Source: Stramenopiles sp. TOSAG23-2 (lineage: Eukaryota; Sar). From it: 15,089 nucleotides of DNA. Under the pieces are notes generated by a model, which worked only from the letters and a program-made list of their open reading frames with translations, was not told the origin of the DNA and did not search any database. The position numbers and the translations under genes are program-made. Of this stretch, positions 1 through 7,441 are shown piece after piece. Positions within the stretch are counted from its first letter, which is position 1. Each line of letters opens with the position of its first letter. The stretch spans positions 1 through 15,089 of the forward strand of contig LT649729.1 in assembly GCA_900128395.1 (NCBI GenBank), in the 5' to 3' direction.

Positions 1-275
1 GGTATTTTCAATGTTTTTCCTTTGTTTTCATGTAATGAAATGAAAAATCCATCATCATAACAATGAATTAGAAGAATTTAGGTTGAAAAATACGATTTTA
101 ATGAAATTTGATGGAAAATATGCGCACTTTCCTAATCTACTACTATACTGTATCATCATAATAATATTATTGAATCAAAACAAATCGTAAATAAAAAAGT
201 AAATTGACACAAGCTATACAAATATATATAGATAGCAAAGAACAAGATGAAAAGGCAGCGAGCGTAAGCATCATC
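1..275. other. AT-rich leader/upstream region of the chaperonin-like gene
   Basis: This stretch is strongly AT-rich with short A and T runs and no convincing coding potential. It presumably holds the promoter and 5' untranslated leader of the gene starting at 276. No clear TATA box or initiator stands out against the AT background. The open frame of the next gene extends back to a TTG at 204, but no ATG occurs in that extension. Confidence 0.5.
247..267 (+). promoter_or_regulatory. Possible minimal upstream ORF before the chaperonin-like gene
   Basis: An ATG at 247 opens a six-codon frame (M-K-R-Q-R-A) ending in TAA at 265-267, nine bases before the likely main ATG at 276 and in a different frame. 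If the transcript starts upstream, this short basic uORF could reduce or regulate initiation at the main start. The leader's true 5' end is unknown, so it may not be transcribed. Confidence 0.25.
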
Positions 276-426
276 ATGTCGACAACATTTCAATCGTTTC
301 ATTCTAACCATCTTTCTTTCATCGTCGACCATTTTTTCCGACCGATACGTACATTATTAGGTCCATGTAAAGCATTAAAATTTATTGTTGAAAACTTTGA
401 TAATATTAATGAGAATGATGACAATC

Positions 427-459
<33 letters not shown>

Positions 460-2080
460 GTATAGACGATGTAATATTGACTTCGTCATCATTGGTATTT
501 ATTCAATCTAGAGTAGCAGGCCATGCGTCGTGTAGATTGCTAATGGACGCTTGTATGGATATGGAAGAACATATTGGTTGTGGTTACACATATATGATGA
601 CATTTTCTGGTAATTTATTAATTACGTTGTATAAATTAAAGGAGAAAAAGATATTATTATTTGAAATGAACGACATTTTAAGTTTGATACGTCAAGATTG
701 TAAAAAAATAGTAGAAGCACTAAAAATACCTGTAAATAACAAATCAACGCCTCTAGAAAATAGTACAGATAATACAAAATTCAATAAAACATGTAATATA
801 TTAGTAGAAAATATGTCAAATCGAGATGCTTATAGTAGTGGACATGATATAAATACTGTGAAAAAATTAGTCTCCCACACACTTCAACTATTATTGTATA
901 ATAATAACAACGGAAAAGAAATTATAATAACAAGGAATAAATTAAGGAAGCGTATACAAATTACAACATTAGGTGGTAAATATGTCGAAAAGTCGTTTAC
1001 ATCGTATGGAGTGATGATTGTAATGTCACCATCTGAATGTTTTCATTGGATGAAAGAATATCAAACATACTTTCAAAATGGTAAAGTATATCGAGCAGGT
1101 ATATTAAAAGGTGATTCTATATTATATATTAACACATTATTAGACGATGAAAATAGTAATAAAACATTTGAAGTTGAAATTGATAAAAATACATCGTACG
1201 ATGAAATTGTTAAAGAATGGAAAAATACATCAAATGTAAAATATGAAAAAATAATTCAACATTTAAAAAAATTAAATATTCATATATTATTTATAAGTGG
1301 AAATAATAATATAGATAAGAAGTTTTTATCAGTATGTAAACAAAATGAAATTATTATATTAATTGGTATATCATCAATAGATGTACAGAAAATTGCGTTG
1401 CTTACAGATGGATTAGTTTCATCATCTATAATGCAGTTATCTGATGAAAATATCGGATCTAAGCCAATAGGAGTAACTTGTATAGATACTGGATGGATGG
1501 ATTCTGAAGACGCGATTTATACAAGTGCAAAAATGAATTCAAAAAGTTCAAATTCTAGAGAAAAGGTTTCATATTTACATTTTCAAGTGGCTTGTGAAAA
1601 TATTGTCAATACCAAGAGCGAAAATAGTAATAATAATAATAATAATGACAATGATAGTAAATACGATGATACTATACCTATCTCAATTGTCTTATATCAT
1701 TCCGTATATGCAATGTGTAAAGATATGGAAACTTTGTTCTGGAATATGTTATTTCGTAATTACAATACGCTCGTGTCAAAGTACGTGTTACCAGGGAAAG
1801 GTTATACAGAAGTATGTTTTTATTATTTTTTAAGCACGAAATCAAAATTATATCAAAAGATATATCAAGAACAACGACAAAAACATGAAAAATACAATTT
1901 GAAATATAGTGACAATAAGTCATTATTAACAAAAAGTTTAATATACAATGAAATTGCAACTATTTTTGAATCGCAATATTTAAAAGTTTTAGAAAATACA
2001 GGTGAAACATTTGAAAGTTCATTATCCAATTTTAATCAAAAATATGAACTAGTCCAGAAAAGATTGTTAATCGCAACAGT

Positions 2081-2112
<32 letters not shown>

Positions 2113-2306
2113 ACAGTAATGTTGATGTAGATGAACTTGGTTTACAAGTAGTAATGCATCAGGATGGATGGAAGGATCAATGTAATGGAAACACTGATCA
2201 ATGCGGTATATATGATTGTTACATATCGAAACTAGATGGTATAGAGAAAAGTTTTGAGACATCATTGTTGATCATGGGATGTGATACAATCATAATAAAT
2301 TCGTAG
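276..2306 (+). CDS. Divergent group II chaperonin-like protein (BBS6/10/12-type), probably ATPase-dead
   Basis: A 676-residue protein when started at the ATG at 276; the frame continues upstream only to a TTG at 204, an unlikely start in a eukaryote. It follows the CCT/TCP-1 fold order. An N-terminal LGP stands at about residues 28-30. Next comes a region matching the usual GDGTT segment but reading GCGYT (101-105), followed by MTFSGNLL where CCTs have VVLAGELL. The NDGATIL motif is replaced by TSSSLVF. A late LPGKGYTE (about 504-511) sits where CCTs have LVPGGGATE. The last 30 residues match the closing equatorial strand of CCTs. Loss of the nucleotide-binding Asp residues is typical of the Bardet-Biedl chaperonins MKKS/BBS6, BBS10 and BBS12, which help assemble the BBSome, a ciliary trafficking complex. 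Insertions rich in Asn and Ser lengthen it beyond a normal CCT subunit of about 540 residues. Which BBS member it is cannot be told; a very divergent CCT subunit is the alternative. Stop is TAG. Confidence 0.72.
427..459 (+). repeat. AAT trinucleotide run coding for ten Asn
   Basis: A pure AAT run lies in frame in the chaperonin-like gene, giving ten consecutive Asn between the N-terminal segment and the first core motif. It probably forms a disordered loop insertion and may vary in length between isolates. Confidence 0.9.
2082..2111 (+). repeat. AGT trinucleotide run coding for ten Ser
   Basis: Ten perfect AGT codons in frame near the C-terminus of the chaperonin-like gene make a Ser10 tract. 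Only one of the six Ser codons is used, so this is a microsatellite and not a selected Ser-rich segment. A shorter AAT/AAC run lies at about 1627-1647 in the same gene. Confidence 0.9.
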
Positions 2307-2661
2307 GGCATCAAAAAATCATCAATTGTATTAGTATGGGAATATCATTGTCCTTGGTCGATGTCCTTCTTCGAGTCGTATTATTTATTAATAATACTCT
2401 GGCATACTGGCATATAAATACCAAACCTGTCCCGTAGCAAACAACCAGCAGCAAACCACCACGCACCACGCGTGTCTTCTTGTGTCTTATTGAATAAATA
2501 TATAAATTACAATATATATAATATAGTTGCTATAGTTCGGCACTTCGTGGAGAGCACGAGAGAGTAAAAGTAAATCATATACGTATTTAATATATATATC
2601 TAAATATCTAAAATAAAGATATTGTACATATATATATATAAATATACAAATATTGTAAACC
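2307..2661. other. Intergenic region: 3' end of chaperonin-like gene and promoter/leader of the MFS gene
   Basis: The spacer separates two genes on the + strand. Its middle (about 2400-2490) is less AT-rich, with a TATAAATA at 2413-2420 that could be a TATA element and a C/A-rich stretch behind it (cagcagcaaaccaccacgca). From about 2495 to 2660 it is almost pure A/T with (TA)n tracts. No ORF or RNA gene is convincing here. The TATA assignment is only a guess from position and sequence. Confidence 0.35.
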
Positions 2662-3963
2662 ATGATGGAATCAAAATATATCATATTATTATCGATCATA
2701 GCAATGGATATATTTGTATATTCATTGTCCATACCATATTTTCCAAGTGTATTGTTAGAATTTGAAGGCAATGATAATGGTACTATCTATTTTGGAATTA
2801 GTCAAAGCGTTGGTAATGGTTTAGCAATGTTTTCTGGCATTATTACAGGGTATTTATCCGACAAATATAGTAGAAAAGGCGCAGTGGTCGTTTCACAAAT
2901 ATTTGCAGGAATTTGTTGTTTATTAATATCTATTGGAATGTATTATAATAAAACCTTTTATATGTCCATTTATTTTCTTTTAGCTGGATATACATTGCGA
3001 AAAATGAACCGTACCAATGCAGCTATGACAGCATATGCAGTTGACGTGACTCCAAAGGAACAACGGGATAAACAAATTTCTCGTGCAAATGGCGTTATGG
3101 GCGTTGGCTTTGCATGTGGACCAGCAGTTGTTGGATTCTTATCCACTTTGATGCCAAGAGAGCTGATTTTTTTGGTCGGCAGCTTTGTTAGCTTCTTCAA
3201 TGCATTTTTAGCATTTAATTTTTTAATTTCATCATCATCAAAAACAAACTATGCTTCTTCTTCGTCGGCAGTAACATGGGAATCAATTAAAGCAGTAATA
3301 TTTCATAAGAAAATGATTAACATTTTCACAATATACTTTTTTGGTTGTCTCGGGCAATTTTGCTACATTGCAACCATAGGTGTGGTTGCTCCTATCAGAT
3401 TTGGAATTAAAGGAACTAATTATGGTTATATGGTATCATTTTTTGGAATAAGCTATGCGTTTGGACAATTAATCTTTGTTCCATGGGTATGTAAAAACTA
3501 TGGGTCAGAAAAGTCACGATTCATGGCGTCATTATTAATAACTGGTTTAGCACGTTTCTATTTAGGCATTACGAAGTCAGTTTATATGTTATTCACGTTA
3601 CACTTTTTTGTGGCACTTGGAACTGCATTATTCATGCATTCTACCATAATCAAAGTAAATAAATTTGGCAATGAATATAATTTAGTTGGAACAGTCAATG
3701 GTGCAATGGATTCTGTACGACGTTGCAGTGGAGTTCTTGCGCCCATGATTGCTGTTCCTATACATTATATGTATTACGAAACGGATGGTAGTGGCGTTAG
3801 CCCAGGGGCTATATTAGCTTCTTGTTTTTATTTTGCTGGTTTTGCCATTGCATTTTTTATATTAAGTGATAATAGTGGGTCAGATAATGAAGGGAAGTGG
3901 AAGAAGGATGATGTAAACATTGTAAAACAAAAATATGATGGTGTAAAAAAAAAGCGACAATAA
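2662..3963 (+). CDS. Major facilitator superfamily transporter, DHA1 / SLC22A18-like
   Basis: A 433-residue, 12-TM carrier in the plasma or an internal membrane, probably a proton-coupled antiporter of small organic solutes or drugs; the substrate cannot be read from sequence. TM1 carries the DHA1-type Asp16 followed by a Pro-containing helix end (IPYFP). The loop between TM2 and TM3 holds MFS motif A, G-Y-L-S-D-K-Y-S-R-K-G at 63-73. TM5 holds the antiporter motif C, with Gly147, Gly153-Pro154 and Gly158. A Ser-rich cytosolic loop (about 190-205) divides the two six-helix halves. The C-terminus is a short, charged cytosolic tail rich in Lys. Length fits the family. The ATG at 2662 is directly followed by a second ATG; either could initiate. 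Stop is TAA. No introns or disruptions. TetA-like or MFSD9/10-like carriers are the alternatives. Confidence 0.85.
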   Translation: MMESKYIILLSIIAMDIFVYSLSIPYFPSVLLEFEGNDNGTIYFGISQSVGNGLAMFSGIITGYLSDKYSRKGAVVVSQIFAGICCLLISIGMYYNKTFYMSIYFLLAGYTLRKMNRTNAAMTAYAVDVTPKEQRDKQISRANGVMGVGFACGPAVVGFLSTLMPRELIFLVGSFVSFFNAFLAFNFLISSSSKTNYASSSSAVTWESIKAVIFHKKMINIFTIYFFGCLGQFCYIATIGVVAPIRFGIKGTNYGYMVSFFGISYAFGQLIFVPWVCKNYGSEKSRFMASLLITGLARFYLGITKSVYMLFTLHFFVALGTALFMHSTIIKVNKFGNEYNLVGTVNGAMDSVRRCSGVLAPMIAVPIHYMYYETDGSGVSPGAILASCFYFAGFAIAFFILSDNSGSDNEGKWKKDDVNIVKQKYDGVKKKRQ

Positions 3964-4213
3964 AATTTTTGTAATTTTTTTCAACATTTTAAAAAAGATA
4001 TATATTATATATATACTCGTATATAATTATATTTCATAATATTTAAATAATTTAATTTACGCACATTATAATTTTATATTTTTTAAAAAATAAAAAAATT
4101 TGATATTACGAGACGTATCATATTAATCTTTTTCAATATCATATATCATATATATATATATATATTAAATTCTAAATTTGAACATACAGAACCACACACA
4201 CATACGCCCTATA
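3964..4213. other. Convergent 3' spacer, AT-rich with hairpin-prone AT repeats
   Basis: The spacer lies between the tail-to-tail MFS and membrane-protein genes, so it must hold both polyadenylation regions. It is nearly all A/T, with T-runs right after the MFS stop, an inverted repeat atatac-tc-gtatat at 4011-4024 and an (AT)n tract near 4148-4166. No coding potential was seen. Confidence 0.5.
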
Positions 4214-5347
4214 TCAATTTCCAAATACTATACTCCTACCAACATATAGTAAAGCTAGCGAAGATAAACTTGCTATGATAGCAACTATTTGTTTTGTTGT
4301 GTCCCCATTTATAGGATTGCCTAATATTTTCACAGTAACTATGTCTTTTTGTTCATGCATTAACCAATATTTAAACACATCATATTTCATATTTAAATTT
4401 TTCTCGACATTTCTTATGAAACGTAATGATAAAATATCTTTTGCAGCTTTTTCAAAGACTCGAGGTCCCTGCGCTAATTGTGTACCATGAGCAATTAAAA
4501 GTATATTAAGCATATTTATTGCAAAAATAATTAGACTTGCATGTACAGCCAATTCTAAAATCCATAAATTTGTTCTTTTTCTTAAAACTAAGCTACTTAA
4601 AAATACTAATGGAATTACTATACCCATTATTAAATTTACTGGATGATAAAAAAATAACTTTTTCCTTTCCATCATGCGATATTTAAATTGTTTTTGATTA
4701 ATTTCCAGTAATTTCAAATTTTCATCCACAGTTCTACCCTTTTCATTGTCCAACACAATATTGTGAATAGATTGTATATAACCTTTTATTTCTTTCTCGT
4801 TCTTACTGTATATTCTGTTGCTAAAATCAGCATAATACATTCGTGGCCAATGGAAAGGAAATAGTAGTGCTCCAACCAATAGGACAGAAACACCAAAATA
4901 TTGTTTTGCTTCATACAACATGTAAGCAGGATATATACCCACAATCATTGCTCTTACAATATTTAAAAGACCACTAACCAATAAACCACAAGAATTGGAC
5001 CCCTGTATCTCTTTATGCATTTCTTGGCAATCTTTAGGCGACCTTAAAGATTCTTTCATGTCAAGAGATTGAGATAAAATCAAATTAGTTTTATTTTCAA
5101 AAGTTAAATGTTGTAGACCAAATGCACAACCTATTAATAACGAGGTTGGAATATCCAAGCCATAACCTAGACAATGAAAAAAAACACTAGGTCCAGATAA
5201 TATTTTACTTTCAATGACTACAAATGCTTTGCAGAACTTGCTTCGGATTATCTCTGATTTAGTAAATTGTATACCCTCGGGACGGAATCCACATTGTACA
5301 AAAAATTGTCTCATAAGTGGCGTCTCATACGTCCTTTCATTACTACC

Positions 5348-5384
<37 letters not shown>

Positions 5385-5494
5385 GCATTTTCATTTTCAA
5401 CGTTTAAAGATGTACTAATACCATTTTCATTATGCGCACTATGTTCATCCAACCATGCATCATTTACAGTGTATTCTGTTATCTTCGTTGACAT
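4214..5494 (-). CDS. Unrecognised polytopic membrane protein, possibly gustatory-receptor-like (GRL)
   Basis: A 426-residue protein with ATG at 5494 and TGA stop. The first 90 residues are soluble and polar with an Asn12 tract at about 38-49. Likely membrane segments are at about 100-127 (long enough for one helix or a helical pair), 171-195, 198-218, 284-305, 310-336 and 402-422. A charged loop of about 65 residues (219-283) and another of about 65 (337-401) face one side, probably the cytosol. This pattern of long loop, TM pair, long amphipathic loop and single short C-terminal TM matches the topology of insect gustatory/odorant receptors and their GRL/DUF3537 relatives in plants and protists. 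The sequence lacks a clear TYhhhhQF motif, so membership is inference only. It is head-to-head with the LRR gene and tail-to-tail with the MFS gene. Function unknown; channel, receptor or transporter are all possible. Confidence 0.75.
5351..5383 (-). repeat. AAT run (ATT on +) coding for Asn tract in the membrane-protein gene
   Basis: Eleven perfect ATT units on the + strand read as AAT codons in the - strand gene, joined to one AAC to give twelve Asn in the soluble N-terminal region. It is the same class of in-frame microsatellite as in the chaperonin-like and kinase genes. Confidence 0.9.
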
Positions 5495-5570
5495 CTTGTT
5501 TTATCTTCTTTTTTGCTTTTTGTTTGTATTTTCCATTTGTCATTGTGTCTTCGATTTCATGCATTTCCAT
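5460..5570 (-). promoter_or_regulatory. Possible overlapping upstream ORF of the membrane-protein gene
   Basis: An ATG at 5570-5568 opens a 36-codon Lys-rich frame that overlaps the main ATG (5494-5492) out of frame and stops at 5460. If transcription starts upstream of 5570, ribosomes scanning from the cap would meet this start first. It may be a regulatory overlapping uORF, or a sign that the transcript starts closer to the main ATG. No family resemblance was seen. Confidence 0.25.
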
Positions 5571-5973
5571 TTCTTGTACAGACACTTTTCTATCAAAACA
5601 TATTGTTGTTAAATTGGTTGTTGAAGAATGGGCGTGCCAGTAGTAGTGTGCTATGCCAATCTTAATCCCTGGCAATGTTGGAAAAAAAAAATCGGCTCCC
5701 CTTAAATTAGAATTATTTCAAATTATTATTATACCCCTTAAAACAACAACTCTTTTTTTTTTTTTTTTTTTTATATTATTTTAAAAACTACTTGCACTTG
5801 TTGTTGTGAAATAGAAAAACTAATTGTTATATAAACTAAAACAAAGATGATTATATTTCTTAGTTTAAAGACAAGAGGGAAAAGATTTATATAGAGAGAT
5901 GTCATAGATACATAAGGTTGAATAAAGTATATATTTTCTTGGATTTTTTTTCTGAGATATACAAAGACAAACG
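5495..5973. other. Divergent promoter region between membrane-protein and LRR genes
   Basis: This 479-base spacer lies between two genes transcribed away from each other, so both promoters should be here. The most striking element is an uninterrupted run of 20 T at 5753-5772; an A9 run sits at about 5681-5689. The part next to the membrane gene is somewhat less AT-rich. Apart from the overlapping uORF at its left edge, no coding region is credible. Confidence 0.5.
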
Positions 5974-6822
5974 ATGCATACATATGATTTAACACATTTT
6001 CAAAATGAATTGCCAGAAGCATTGTGGAAATATTTACTTACATTTTTAATTGGTAAGTTAGAAAAGGAGTTTTTAAATATTTTTGAACGTGCAACAACAG
6101 AAGTAATGAATAATATTCAAAGGCTTTTAGATCATCCAAATGCACCAATATGTCATTTACCACTTGTCGTCGGAGCGTTTATGTTAAAATGTAAAAATAT
6201 ATGGTATTTTGAGGAACCAAACAATACAAAAATCATGAAATATTGTAATTTTCTATCAAAAGTTGCAATCCCATCAACAAAACGTTTTTTGACAAGTTAT
6301 AAAAAAAAAATGAAATATTTTAATTTATTAAATCTAGTTAATAACGAACAACAATTTAATGCATATCGCTATTTTTCATACATTTTTTCCAATAAAGACG
6401 AGAATACGAAAAAGGATAGTAGATATTCGTATAATATACATTCATACATAAATATACCTGATAATCAAGTGACAGTAGTTGATTTAGAAGGTAATGATTT
6501 ATCAGATTGGGATGCAAAATTGATTGCGGACGAAATTAAAAATAATAATAATTTAGATAGTATCTTTCTAGAACGAAATAAGATTGGTGACTTTGGGTTT
6601 GAAGCAATATTGGAAAGTTTGGCAGTAAATACAAATATATCTACTTTACGACTTCCATTTAATAATTTAACTGATGCAAGCGGACATAAATTATTAGAAT
6701 ATTTGGAAATCCCTGAAACATCTTTGTACAGTTTATCATTGAATCATAATTATTTTTCATCCTCAATGCGGTTTAAAATTCGAAAAGCTTGGAAAGATCG
6801 TAGTTTTGGATTGTCGGTATGA
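5974..6822 (+). CDS. Small leucine-rich repeat protein, ribonuclease-inhibitor type, with possible F-box-like N-terminus
   Basis: A 282-residue soluble protein with ATG at 5974 and TGA stop. The C-terminal part has three to four RI-type LRRs of about 28 residues: about 166-193 (VTVVDLEGNDL), 194-221 (LDSIFLERNKI), 222-250 (ISTLRLPFNNL) and a terminal one from 251 (LYSLSLNHNYF). Each pairs an LxxLxLxxN-like strand with a helix. Such short LRR arrays are protein-binding surfaces. Near the N-terminus, LPEALWKYLLTFL (13-25) resembles the opening of an F-box (LPxELxxxIxxFL), but the rest of the domain is not clear. The middle, 30-160, is Lys/Asn-rich, largely helical in character and unrecognised. 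No signal peptide or TM segment is visible. If the F-box is real it would be a substrate receptor of an SCF ubiquitin ligase; otherwise a generic LRR scaffold. Confidence 0.8.
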   Translation: MHTYDLTHFQNELPEALWKYLLTFLIGKLEKEFLNIFERATTEVMNNIQRLLDHPNAPICHLPLVVGAFMLKCKNIWYFEEPNNTKIMKYCNFLSKVAIPSTKRFLTSYKKKMKYFNLLNLVNNEQQFNAYRYFSYIFSNKDENTKKDSRYSYNIHSYINIPDNQVTVVDLEGNDLSDWDAKLIADEIKNNNNLDSIFLERNKIGDFGFEAILESLAVNTNISTLRLPFNNLTDASGHKLLEYLEIPETSLYSLSLNHNYFSSSMRFKIRKAWKDRSFGLSV

Positions 6823-7441
6823 GATATGAGATGCGAGAAGATGATCACACACAGAGCCGATCTTATCAAAGGCCATGTACAAAATATTAATATTTTAGTT
6901 AATTTAAAAGATATAAATAAATATAAATTAATGTGTATGATACCAATATGATTACGTAATATATTTAAGCAATAATCTCATATATATCATATATACTCTC
7001 TCGTATATGATACTCGTATGATATGAGATATGCATATATATGCATACGAAGCGTATGATATCATTTTCAGCTTTTTTAATATTTAACAACAAAATACTTT
7101 ATCATTTACAGTATCATTTAAAATGTTTGCACCATTTTTTTAATTCTCTCATCTGTATGCGCATATATATTAATATAATATATATATATTATAATTCCCA
7201 CACTTTTTCATTTTATGCAATTCTGTTTAGGTAATAATAGTTCGTATTAATTATTTCTGGTAACTACACATATATAGTGAATATAACATTATGAGTAAAA
7301 TAAAATCTTTAACTTATGTATCATATAAATATGATAAGAGAATTTTTTATATTATAATATGATATGTACACAAAATCAGTGTGTGGTTGTTTTAAAAAAG
7401 TATTTTCTCTTTTTAATAATCATCATACCACCACACAAGAA
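6823..7441. other. Convergent 3' spacer between LRR and kinase genes
   Basis: This 619-base AT-rich spacer must hold both gene ends. Its main structure is the palindrome cluster at 6975-7057, listed separately. A 64-codon frame from ATG 7040 exists, but its translation is Ile/Tyr/Phe/His-rich, as expected of random AT-rich DNA, so it is not called. Another (TA)n palindromic stretch lies at about 7165-7192. Confidence 0.5.
6975..7057. repeat. Cluster of inverted repeats in the convergent spacer
   Basis: Several inverted repeats sit within about 80 bases. Arms 6975-6983 (atctcatat) and 7021-7029 (atatgagat) enclose an inner pair 6985-6993 (tatcatata) and 7004-7012 (tatatgata) with a ten-base loop. 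Next comes a perfect 16-base palindrome at 7030-7045 (atgcatatatatgcat), overlapping a hairpin catacg-aag-cgtatg at 7043-7057. The six-base GC-containing stem with a three-base loop is the least explained by AT richness alone. It may be a 3'-end or transcription-collision element; its role is not known. Confidence 0.6.

Noticed and set aside
261-270. Splice donor-like gtaagc at 264-269, suggesting a first intron
   Set aside because: No good branch point and acceptor leading into a better N-terminus was seen, and the gene reads well from the ATG at 276.
204-275. N-terminal extension of the chaperonin-like protein from a TTG at 204
   Set aside because: The codon is TTG, not ATG; the added 24 residues match no chaperonin feature and a eukaryotic start at 276 is more likely.
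2092-2265. Poly-Tyr ending of a - strand ORF
   Set aside because: It is only the complement of the AGT microsatellite inside the chaperonin-like gene.
2487-2771. 94-codon - strand ORF over the MFS promoter and 5' end
   Set aside because: Mostly Tyr/Ile codons from (TA)n DNA, and it overlaps the start of a well-supported gene on the other strand.
7040-7234. 64-codon + strand ORF after the LRR gene
   Set aside because: It starts with an ATG but overlaps the palindrome cluster, and its translation is Ile/Tyr/Phe/His-rich as random AT-rich DNA gives.
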